37,655 bases of DNA from Bacteroidales bacterium (lineage in GTDB: Bacteria; Bacteroidota; Bacteroidia; Bacteroidales; JAGONC01), in NCBI GenBank assembly GCA_028716265.1, contig JAQUQD010000024.1, forward strand, positions 1-37,655, in the 5' to 3' direction. The position numbers and the translations under genes were made by a program. Under the pieces are notes generated by a model. That model had not been told where the DNA came from, made no database searches, and saw only the letters and a program-made list of their open reading frames with translations. Positions 7,831 to 14,879 of this stretch are shown here, one piece after another. How positions within the stretch are numbered: position 1 is the stretch's first letter; each line of letters begins with the position of its first letter.

Positions 7831-9078
7831 ATGGCAGTTTTAAGAGCATTTAAAGGATTGAGGCCACCGAAGGAGATCGCCAGGCAACTGGCTTCCAGGC
7901 CATACGATGTACTGGATTCAGAAGAGGCCCGCAGGGAAGCTTATGGGAACGAATATTCCCTGCTTCACATCATCAAGCCGGAGATCGACCTGCCGCAGGA
8001 AACGGATCATTATGCTCCCGAAGTCTATGAAAAAGCGCTGAAGAATTTTAGGAATTTCAGGGCGAAGAGGTGGTTCGTTCAGGATGAGACCGATTGTCTG
8101 TATATCTATGCCCAAACCATGTGGGGCAGAACACAGTATGGCCTGGTAGGGTGCGCCGCGGTAGATGATTACATGAATGGCGTCATCCTCAAGCACGAGC
8201 TCACCCGACCCGATAAGGAAGAGGACCGGATGAAACATGTCAGGATCAACAATGCCAACATGGAACCGGTATTTTTTACCTATCCCGCGGTAAAGGAGAT
8301 CGATGACATCGTCAGTACTTTTATCAGGACGCATGCGCCTGAGTATGATTTCATTGCGGATGACGGCATTGGACATCAATTCTGGGTGATATCAGATCCG
8401 CCGTTGATCGTGAGGCTTATTGACCTTTTCAGCAGGATACCCTATACCTACGTCGCCGACGGGCATCACCGGACCGCGGCCGCCGCCCTGGTAGGGAACG
8501 AGAAGAAACTGCAGAATCCTGATCATAAAGGCACCGAAGAGTATAACTTCTTTCTCGCCGTCCATTTTCCTGCCAACCAGCTAACCATCATCGACTATAA
8601 CCGGCTGGTGAAAGACCTGAACGGTCTCTCGAAAGAGGAGTTCTTATCCAGACTGGAACACTCTTTTATGGTTGATAAAAAAGGCAAGGAGCCCTATCGG
8701 CCAGAGAGGCTGCACCAGTTCAGCATGTATCTTGGCGGAATGTGGTATTCTCTCGACGCCAGACCAGGAACATTCGATGATGCGGATCCGATCGGCGTGC
8801 TGGATGTGACCATCCTGTCGAAACAACTTCTGGATCCGATCCTTGGCATCAAAGACCTCAGAAGGGATAAACGGATCGACTTTGTTGGAGGAATCCGGGG
8901 CCTGGCAGAGCTGGCACGGAGGGTGGACAGTGGCGAGATGGCCATTGCATTTGCGCTGTTCCCCGTTTCGATGAAACAGCTGATCGATATTGCTGACACA
9001 GGAAACATCATGCCGCCCAAAACCACCTGGTTCGAGCCCAAACTCAGGAGCGGTCTGGTGGTGCATCTGCTGGAATAA
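7831..9078 (+). CDS. DUF1015 family protein
   Basis: The protein is 415 residues from the ATG at 7831; an in-frame TTG at 7816 would add five residues, but the family normally begins MAV.{2,3}FKGLRPP as here (MAVLRAFKGLRPPKEIA). It matches DUF1015, a conserved cytosolic family of unknown biochemical role. Family features are ASRPYDVLDSEEARREA, the central PYTYVADGHHRTAAA motif with its HH pair, and a C-terminal ALFPVSMKQLIDIADTGNIMPPKTTWFEPK that resembles the end of the C-terminal domain in other members. DUF1015 genes frequently sit beside serC/serA, which suggests but does not prove a link to serine or phospho-amino-acid metabolism. A small winged-helix gene follows. Confidence 0.88.
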   Translation: MAVLRAFKGLRPPKEIARQLASRPYDVLDSEEARREAYGNEYSLLHIIKPEIDLPQETDHYAPEVYEKALKNFRNFRAKRWFVQDETDCLYIYAQTMWGRTQYGLVGCAAVDDYMNGVILKHELTRPDKEEDRMKHVRINNANMEPVFFTYPAVKEIDDIVSTFIRTHAPEYDFIADDGIGHQFWVISDPPLIVRLIDLFSRIPYTYVADGHHRTAAAALVGNEKKLQNPDHKGTEEYNFFLAVHFPANQLTIIDYNRLVKDLNGLSKEEFLSRLEHSFMVDKKGKEPYRPERLHQFSMYLGGMWYSLDARPGTFDDADPIGVLDVTILSKQLLDPILGIKDLRRDKRIDFVGGIRGLAELARRVDSGEMAIAFALFPVSMKQLIDIADTGNIMPPKTTWFEPKLRSGLVVHLLE

Positions 9079-9092
9079 GGCGGAAAGGGATA

Positions 9093-9130
9093 GTTCATTG
9101 TTCATTGTTCATTGTTAATTGTTAATTGTT
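9093..9130. repeat. 7-bp tandem array ending at a start codon
   Basis: GTTCATT is repeated three times and GTTAATT twice, followed by a partial GTT (9093-9130). The array ends exactly at the ATG of the next gene, so it makes up most of that gene's 5' leader. Confidence 0.85.
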
Positions 9131-9310
9131 ATGGAAATAGCGGAAGTTGTGATCAAGACCATCAGGGAAGCGGGAGTGCCGATGAAATCGGCCGAGATCG
9201 CCCAAAAGACAGGGATCGACAAGAAAGAGATCGATAAAGCCATCGGAAAGCTTAAGAAGGAAGACAAGCTGATCTCCCCGAAGGTCTGTTATTACGACCT
9301 AAAGAAGTAA
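9131..9310 (+). CDS. Small winged-helix-like DNA-binding protein
   Basis: This 59-residue protein starts at the ATG at 9131; a longer reading from TTG at 9119 would begin inside the 7-bp repeat array and is unlikely. The sequence MEIAEVVIKTIREAGVPMKSAEIAQKTG, then IDKKEIDKAIGKLKKEDKLIS and a short strand CYYDLKK, has the helix-turn-helix plus wing pattern of MarR/ArsR-type or Z-alpha-like domains. There is no other domain, so any ligand or dimer partner is unknown. It follows DUF1015 by 52 bases and is convergent with the LtaS-type gene. It could be a regulator or nucleoid-type protein. The fold is inferred from sequence pattern only. Confidence 0.7.
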   Translation: MEIAEVVIKTIREAGVPMKSAEIAQKTGIDKKEIDKAIGKLKKEDKLISPKVCYYDLKK

Positions 9311-9325
9311 CGTCAGGAAACCGGT

Positions 9326-11188
9326 TCAATAATCCAGGTACCTCTGATATACAACCTGCAGAAATGACTTTCCCTGCCGGTTGATGAGATCTATATTGGA
9401 TTTCAGTTCATTGCTGTAGAACACGTTAAGATTATTTACCCAAAAGAAGTGCCCTTCGGGTACGATCCATCCTATCCCCTCTTCAAAGGAAACATAGGCA
9501 AACTCCGGTGCATACGGATTGAACAGATCCTTACTCCAGACGAAAGCGCTATCATCGATGTGCAGCTGTGAGAGGAGCGTGGACGACAGATCCACCTGGG
9601 AGCCGATCCTGTCGTCCGTTGTTCCCCTGTACTCTCTTTTTATAACCTCTCCATAAAATAACAAAGGGATACGATGATATTCAGGAGAGTGATAATACCA
9701 GTTCTTCTGGGAGAAATGGCTGTGATCGGCGATCAGAATGAATAGGGTACTGTCGTACCAGGATTGTTGCCTGGCTTTCCTGAAGTAATCACCAAGGCAT
9801 TGATCGGTATAATAGGCCGAGTTCAGGTAGTCGTTGATGATTGAACCATAGCCCCAGTCCTTCTTCACGGCAAGCGGCATATCAAAAGGAGAATGGGTGC
9901 TCACCGTGAAAAGGGAAGAAAAGAACGGTGTCTTTTCCACGGACAGGTCCCTGATCTGTTCTGCCAACGTAAATTCATCGTGGATCCCCAGTTTGGCACG
10001 TGGAAAAGAAGGGTCGAAATCGTAAATTTCCTTGATCCGCTGAAATCCGTTGTAATAGATGTAGCTTTTAATATTGCCGTAGATCAGCTGTCCGCCGAAA
10101 TAAAAGGAAGTGGAGTATCCGTTCTCGATCATTTTGCGTGTCAGGCTGGGCAGGTAGTTGTATTTATCCGGCTGGACGGCGATGGAACTGATCGGATGAG
10201 CTGGGAAGCCCCCGAAGAGGCATGCCATGCCCTGCTCCGAACGGGTGCCGCTGGAGTAGATGCGTGTAAAGAGAACGCCCTCCTTCTGCAGCGAATCAAA
10301 TGCGGGTGTGATTCCGGGATCGCCACCCAGCGCCTCGATGAGGTCAGCCGACCAGCTCTCCAGGATGAGCAGCACAACGTTGGGACGCTGCGTCGTCAAA
10401 ATCCCGACGGTCGTGTCCTTTTCAGTCTGGTAAAGTTCCTCAACCGTCTTTTCTGCTTCTTCCGGCGGATATTGGATAAATATATTTTTCCCTTTGTAGC
10501 GGTAGTTTTCCCTGACACTGGCAGACAGGTTGAAAAATGAATTCGTAGCTGCCAGATTCAGTACCTGATGGGATGAGTAATACGCCTGGCTCTGCATGAT
10601 CGGAATTTCCTGAATACCTCCCCTGGCCCCGATAATCAGCAGAGGCGGCATGAGAATGAAAAACAGGATGCTGAAGACTACATTGCGCCGGATCCCGGAC
10701 AGGGGCTTGAAAAAGAACCTGACATACAGCCAGTAACTGAAGATCAGCTGAAACAGGAAGATGGCCAGAAGAATGAAAAATTTATCTGTTTCTGCAGTAT
10801 TATAGATCTCAGAAGGATGAGTAAGTATTTGGAGTGCCTTGTAAGTCAGCTTCGTTCTCCATTCAAAATAAACTCCATTCTCAGCGGCAATGATCAGTGA
10901 ATAAAGCAAAAGGATCAGAAAAGCATAGCCTTTGTGAAACCAGTTCAACCATCCTGGACTGTAAAAAGTCTGGACCACCAGGACCAGGAAAGGGAAGAAC
11001 ATCAGGTAGCACGTGGTGGCAAGATCAAGATGCAGTGCATGCCAGAAGGCGCCGAGGCTGTGCCAGAGACCAGGATTCTCAGCAGCGATCAGATTCGCAT
11101 TGTAGATCATGAAAACGGCCCTGCCGATGGTGAAAGCCACAAGCCAGAACAGGATCTGCATAAACAGGTTGTAGAGTATCCGCTTCAT
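9326..11188 (-). CDS. LtaS-type membrane phosphoglycerol transferase / sulfatase
   Basis: The protein is 620 residues from the ATG at 11188; a TTG at 11272 would add 28 residues but the ATG precedes the first hydrophobic segment (MKRILYNLFMQILFWLVAF). Five membrane helices fill about residues 1-190, followed by an extracytoplasmic alkaline-phosphatase-superfamily domain. That domain shows RPNVVLLILESWS with the metal-binding Glu at about 277, the nucleophile Thr at about 315 in SSGTRSEQG, and the metal-site motif IADHSH near the C-terminus. Members transfer phosphoglycerol or phosphoethanolamine groups to surface glycans; Gram-negative substrates are usually unknown. It is transcribed alone and convergent with the small winged-helix gene. 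Confidence 0.88.
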   Translation of the reverse strand: MKRILYNLFMQILFWLVAFTIGRAVFMIYNANLIAAENPGLWHSLGAFWHALHLDLATTCYLMFFPFLVLVVQTFYSPGWLNWFHKGYAFLILLLYSLIIAAENGVYFEWRTKLTYKALQILTHPSEIYNTAETDKFFILLAIFLFQLIFSYWLYVRFFFKPLSGIRRNVVFSILFFILMPPLLIIGARGGIQEIPIMQSQAYYSSHQVLNLAATNSFFNLSASVRENYRYKGKNIFIQYPPEEAEKTVEELYQTEKDTTVGILTTQRPNVVLLILESWSADLIEALGGDPGITPAFDSLQKEGVLFTRIYSSGTRSEQGMACLFGGFPAHPISSIAVQPDKYNYLPSLTRKMIENGYSTSFYFGGQLIYGNIKSYIYYNGFQRIKEIYDFDPSFPRAKLGIHDEFTLAEQIRDLSVEKTPFFSSLFTVSTHSPFDMPLAVKKDWGYGSIINDYLNSAYYTDQCLGDYFRKARQQSWYDSTLFILIADHSHFSQKNWYYHSPEYHRIPLLFYGEVIKREYRGTTDDRIGSQVDLSSTLLSQLHIDDSAFVWSKDLFNPYAPEFAYVSFEEGIGWIVPEGHFFWVNNLNVFYSNELKSNIDLINRQGKSFLQVVYQRYLDY

Positions 11189-11279
11189 CGGCGCAGGTGG
11201 AAGTGTCAGATAAATTGGGCGTAAAATTATGAATAATTGATAAATCCATGACTCCGGAGTGCGAATGGACAAATTATTC

Positions 11280-11287
11280 TAACTTTG
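11280..11287 (+). promoter_or_regulatory. Probable -7 box for yggS-smpB
   Basis: TAACTTTG matches TAnnTTTG exactly, 25 bases before the yggS ATG. It is in the divergent gap shared with the LtaS-type gene. A -33 TTTG is not evident. Confidence 0.45.
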
Positions 11288-11311
11288 CCCCCTGGCTGAG
11301 CCAGCTGCGCT

Positions 11312-11977
11312 ATGGGCATCGAAGATAATTTTTTGCGGATCAGGAAGATTTTACCGAGGAAGGTAAGTCTTGTCGCCGTCTCCAAAACGAGGGATGTAGG
11401 CGACATCCTGATGCTTTACCGGCTGGGACACAAGGTTTTCGGGGAAAACAAAGCACAGGAGCTGATCGGCAAACAGCCCTTGCTTCCCGCCGACATTCAA
11501 TGGCATTTTATCGGGCATCTACAGTCCAACAAGGTGAAATACATTGCCCCGTTTGTAAATCTGATCGAAAGCGCCGACAGCCTTCACCTGCTGTCGGAGA
11601 TCAACAAGCAGGCAGCAAAACACGATCGGGTCATTGATTGCCTGCTGCAGATGTACATAGCCACGGAAGAAACGAAGTTCGGGCTTACGCCTGAGGAAGC
11701 TTCAGACATTCTTGACTCATCAGAATACCTGAATATGAAGAACATCCGGATCCGGGGCGTCATGGGCATGGCCTCCCTGACAGACGACCACCAGCGGATC
11801 AGGCAGGAATTCCGGATGCTGAACGATATTTTCCGGAATTTAAAGTCTACTTTTTTTGCCACTACAGGCTCATTCTCGGAAATTTCAATGGGGATGTCGG
11901 GGGATTGGGAAATCGCGGTTGAAGAGGGGGCGACCATTGTCAGGATCGGATCGGCCATTTTTGGGGAACGTCCTTAA
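11312..11977 (+). CDS. yggS: YggS-type pyridoxal phosphate-binding protein
   Basis: This 221-residue protein is the conserved PLP homeostasis factor (PLPBP/YggS), which carries PLP on a lysine in a fold-type III barrel and has no firm enzymatic activity. The lysine lies in SLVAVSKTRDVGDIL near residue 25. Also typical are FGENKAQEL, IQWHFIGHLQSNKVKY, RGVMGMASL, and the end MGMSGDWEIAVEEGATIVRIGSAIFG. The length is normal. It is cytosolic. It is followed after 15 bases by smpB, so the two are probably co-transcribed from the box at 11280-11287. Confidence 0.94.
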   Translation: MGIEDNFLRIRKILPRKVSLVAVSKTRDVGDILMLYRLGHKVFGENKAQELIGKQPLLPADIQWHFIGHLQSNKVKYIAPFVNLIESADSLHLLSEINKQAAKHDRVIDCLLQMYIATEETKFGLTPEEASDILDSSEYLNMKNIRIRGVMGMASLTDDHQRIRQEFRMLNDIFRNLKSTFFATTGSFSEISMGMSGDWEIAVEEGATIVRIGSAIFGERP

Positions 11978-11992
11978 ATACACAAAGAAAGC

Positions 11993-12436
11993 ATGAGCGG
12001 ACCCATCGTCATAAAGAACAAGAAGGCTGCGTTTGAATATTTTCTGCTGGAGGAGTTCACCGCGGGTATACAGCTCACGGGCACCGAGATCAAATCGATC
12101 CGGACAGGCAAGGTTAGTTTTGTGGATGCTTTTTGCATGTTCGAAGGCGGGGAATTATATGTAAAGGGTTTGCATATATCTGAGTATTCTCATGGCACCC
12201 ATTACAATCATGATCCCAAGAGGGACCGCAAGTTGCTTTTAACTGCCAGGGAACTGAAAAAACTTTCCACCAGGGTCAGGGAGAAGGGATTTACGATCGT
12301 TCCCGTTCAGCTGTACATCAACGAGAAGGGTCTGGCAAAGCTGGACATTGCCCTGGCGAGGGGAAAACATACCTTTGACAAGCGGGAAACGCTGAAGAAA
12401 AAGGATATTAGGAGGGAGATGGAGAGGGAGCGGTAG
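11993..12436 (+). CDS. smpB: SsrA-binding protein
   Basis: This 147-residue protein binds tmRNA and directs trans-translation to rescue stalled ribosomes. The core shows [58 protein letters not shown] and the basic C-terminal tail [20 protein letters not shown], which inserts in the ribosome. The start ATG gives the standard N-terminus. It is 15 bases downstream of yggS. The stop codon TAG falls inside the first unit of a 7-bp tandem array that begins at 12431, so the last codons may have been reshaped by the repeat. The ssrA gene itself is not in the window. Confidence 0.96.
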   Translation: MSGPIVIKNKKAAFEYFLLEEFTAGIQLTGTEIKSIRTGKVSFVDAFCMFEGGELYVKGLHISEYSHGTHYNHDPKRDRKLLLTARELKKLSTRVREKGFTIVPVQLYINEKGLAKLDIALARGKHTFDKRETLKKKDIRREMERER

Positions 12437-12479
12437 GCGGTAGGCGGTAGGCGGTAAGCGGTACGCAGTCAGCAATCAG
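12431..12479. repeat. 7-bp tandem array over the smpB stop codon
   Basis: Seven in-register units (CGGTAGG three times, CGGTAAG, CGGTACG, CAGTCAG, CAATCAG) begin six bases before the end of smpB and contain its stop codon. The copies diverge progressively from left to right. Confidence 0.85.
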
Positions 12480-12497
12480 CAGAAGCCCCACCCCTGG

Positions 12498-12530
12498 CCC
12501 CTCCCCGATTGGAGAGGGGTTGGGGAGGGG
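12498..12530. repeat. G/C-rich palindrome
   Basis: CCCCTCCCC (12498-12506) pairs perfectly with GGGGAGGGG (12522-12530) around a 15-base loop. It lies between two tandem arrays upstream of the transporter gene. It may end transcription from yggS-smpB, but no T tract follows. Related C-run/G-run hairpins are seen beside the elements at 22537-22556 and after 28733. Confidence 0.7.
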
Positions 12531-12532
12531 TG

Positions 12533-12572
12533 ACAATTTAACAATTTAGCGATTTAACAATTTAACAATTTA
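12533..12572. repeat. 8-bp tandem array ending at the transporter start
   Basis: Five units of 8 bases (ACAATTTA twice, GCGATTTA, ACAATTTA twice) run up to two bases before the ATG at 12575, so they occupy the whole leader and any ribosome-binding region of the sugar transporter. Confidence 0.85.
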
Positions 12573-12574
12573 AG

Positions 12575-14092
12575 ATGAAGCCAAAACCCCGCTTAAACTT
12601 CTGGCAGATCTGGAACATGAGTTTCGGGTTCATGGGCATCCAATTCGGCTTTGCCCTGCAGAACGCCAACGTCAGCCGAATCTTCGAAACCCTTGGAGCC
12701 AGCGTGGAGAGCATACCGATCCTGTGGATCGCTGCCCCGGTCACCGGACTGATCGTACAGCCGATCATCGGGCATATGAGTGATAATACCTGGAACAGGT
12801 TGGGCAGGAGAAGGCCCTATTTTCTGACAGGAGCGATCCTGGCTTCACTGGCGCTGTTACTCATGCCCAATTCTCCGGTTCTGTGGATCGCTGCCGGAAC
12901 GCTGTGGATCATGGATACGTCCATCAACATCTCCATGGAGCCTTTCCGTGCATTTGTCGGGGACATGCTTCCCTCTGAACAGCGTACCAAGGGATTTGCC
13001 ATGCAGAGTTTCTTCATCGGCACGGGTGCCGTGATCGCCTCTGCCCTCCCCTACATACTTACCAACTGGATGGGCATACCCAACACAGCTCCGGAAGGGC
13101 ACATTCCCCTTTCAGTCAAATATTCCTTCTACATCGGCTCTGCAGCGTTCATCCTTTCGGTACTGTGGACCGTGATCCGGACGAGAGAATACTCCCCCGA
13201 AGAGCTGGCAGAATTCAGCAGACAGGAGGAGCTAGTCAATAAGAGGGCGGTGCATCATGACGCTTCCCTTCCCGCCAGGAGGTTTTTAAGATCCAGTATC
13301 TTCTGGATACTGGGTGGACTGGCACTCGGTTTCCTGGTTTACTTGTTCAAGCTGGCAGCTGAATTATACATTCTGGCAGGCGGTCTGGCAGCGTTCGGGG
13401 TGATACAGGTCATCGTGGGTATGCTGGTCAGGGCCGGAAAGACCAAAAACGGTTTCACGGTGGTGATCAACGATCTGTTCAAGATGCCCAGGACCATGGG
13501 GCAGCTTGCGGTGGTGCAGTTCTTCACCTGGTTTGCGCTGTTTGCCATGTGGATCTACACAACCGCCGGAGTGACAAGCCACATCTATGGTACGACCGAT
13601 CCGTCCTCGGCCCTTTACAATGAAGGGGCCAACTGGGTAGGGATCATGTTCGCCGTATATAACGGCTTTGCAGCAGTGGTCGCCTTCCTTTTGCCTGTCA
13701 TGGCACGGTGGACCAGCCGGAAGGTGACGCACATGATCGCGCTCATCGCAGGGGGATTGGGACTTATCTCTGTTTACTTCATCAAGGATCCCAACATGCT
13801 GATCCTATCCATGCTCGGGGTAGGGCTTGCCTGGGCAAGCATCCTTGCGATGCCTTACGCCATTCTCACGGGATCGCTGCCTCAAAACAAGCTGGGTACC
13901 TATATGGGGATATTCAATTTCTTCATCGTCATACCACAGATCATGGCTGCCACGATCCTGGGCTTCTTTGTGAAAACCATCGCCGGCGGTCACCCGATCT
14001 ATGCCCTCATACTGGGTGGTTGTTCACTGTTTCTCGCCGCAATCCTGGTACTCTTCGTGAACGATGTCGACGCGCCGAAGAGATTGAAATAA
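12575..14092 (+). CDS. SLC45-like MFS sugar transporter (probable maltose/maltodextrin importer)
   Basis: This 505-residue inner-membrane protein has about 12 hydrophobic helices. It resembles the SLC45/GPH-type disaccharide carriers: the RLGRRRPYFLTGA loop between helices 2 and 3 (about residues 75-88) and the WNMSFGFMGIQFGFALQNANVSRIF first helix are characteristic. Carriers of this type in Bacteroidota starch loci import maltose or short maltodextrins from the periplasm by cation symport; the substrate here is inferred from the neighbouring GH65 and GH13 genes. The leader is an 8-bp tandem array. The gene converges with the P-loop kinase gene and precedes the leftward maltose block. Confidence 0.88.
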   Translation: MKPKPRLNFWQIWNMSFGFMGIQFGFALQNANVSRIFETLGASVESIPILWIAAPVTGLIVQPIIGHMSDNTWNRLGRRRPYFLTGAILASLALLLMPNSPVLWIAAGTLWIMDTSINISMEPFRAFVGDMLPSEQRTKGFAMQSFFIGTGAVIASALPYILTNWMGIPNTAPEGHIPLSVKYSFYIGSAAFILSVLWTVIRTREYSPEELAEFSRQEELVNKRAVHHDASLPARRFLRSSIFWILGGLALGFLVYLFKLAAELYILAGGLAAFGVIQVIVGMLVRAGKTKNGFTVVINDLFKMPRTMGQLAVVQFFTWFALFAMWIYTTAGVTSHIYGTTDPSSALYNEGANWVGIMFAVYNGFAAVVAFLLPVMARWTSRKVTHMIALIAGGLGLISVYFIKDPNMLILSMLGVGLAWASILAMPYAILTGSLPQNKLGTYMGIFNFFIVIPQIMAATILGFFVKTIAGGHPIYALILGGCSLFLAAILVLFVNDVDAPKRLK

Positions 14093-14159
14093 GAACAATC
14101 CAGATCACAGAGCCCTAGTCTTATACTTCTCCCATGCGTGCAAGGAAGGGGTGATCATA

Positions 14160-14798
14160 TCACCTGGCAGGGATAACGTCAAATTCCTTTGTGACCAGTA
14201 GGTCAGCGGTGGACCGGAGCGCCAGTACCATCTTGTGTTCCTGCTCCAGCACCCTGATCCGGTATTCATTCTGCGGTTCCTTGCCCCTGACCAGCTGGGC
14301 TTTCTTTGTCTCATGATACGTAAGTTCAATGAACACCCTCAGGTCTGCCTCTTCTGTTTTAATGGCATACAGGCCATCGATGATGATCATATCGATGGTC
14401 CGGAAGTCGGTGGTCAGCTGATCGATCTGCTCGGTCACCAGATCCACGCATGGCATGGTCGATGGTTTTCCTTCCCTGAAATCCCTTATGTTCTGACGGA
14501 TCGTCTCCCAGTCGTACTCGCCGTAACCCACCACCTTCTCGATCCCGTGGGTCTTCCTCCAGGCAGTACGCTCCAGAGGATGGATACGGTAATAGTTGTC
14601 GATATGAATGGGCTTAGCCATAATTCCGTGCTGCCGTAATCCCCTGGCTACGACATGAGTAAGTTCGGATTTCCCGGAGCCCGATTCCCCCGAGATCGCG
14701 ACAATGAACTTTTCTTTACGGATCTTCAGAATATGTTCGACGATGGTTGCTCCCGCCTGGCGGTGCTTGTCGGTTATCAATAATACATCCCCCAGCAT
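14160..14798 (-). CDS. Uridine-kinase-like P-loop kinase
   Basis: The 212-residue cytosolic protein has a Walker A motif GESGSGKS at residues 37-44 and the layout of the uridine kinase/phosphoribulokinase family: IHIDNYYRIHPLER for the acceptor-site region, YDWETIRQNIRDFREGK, and IDMIIIDGLYAIKTEEADLRVFIEL for Walker B. An N-terminal extension of about 30 residues precedes the P-loop. It is the last gene of the leftward maltose block, 81 bases after the GH65 fusion, with an array of 7-bp repeats between. The company suggests the acceptor could be a sugar rather than uridine, but nothing in the sequence proves this. Convergent with the transporter gene. Confidence 0.78.
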   Translation of the reverse strand: MLGDVLLITDKHRQAGATIVEHILKIRKEKFIVAISGESGSGKSELTHVVARGLRQHGIMAKPIHIDNYYRIHPLERTAWRKTHGIEKVVGYGEYDWETIRQNIRDFREGKPSTMPCVDLVTEQIDQLTTDFRTIDMIIIDGLYAIKTEEADLRVFIELTYHETKKAQLVRGKEPQNEYRIRVLEQEHKMVLALRSTADLLVTKEFDVIPAR

Positions 14799-14820
14799 AG
14801 AATATAAATTTAAAAATTCA

Positions 14821-14879
14821 GTATTTCGTATTTCGTATTTATTTATGATTTAGCATTTAGGATTTAGGATTTGGGAATT
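14821..14879. repeat. 7-bp-period degenerate array
   Basis: Units GTATTTC, GTATTTC, GTATTTA, TTTATGA, TTTAGCA, TTTAGGA, TTTAGGA and TTTGGGA stand in register from 14821 to 14876. The array reaches to within a few bases of the stop codon of the GH65 fusion gene and fills the 81-base gap to the kinase gene. Confidence 0.75.
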
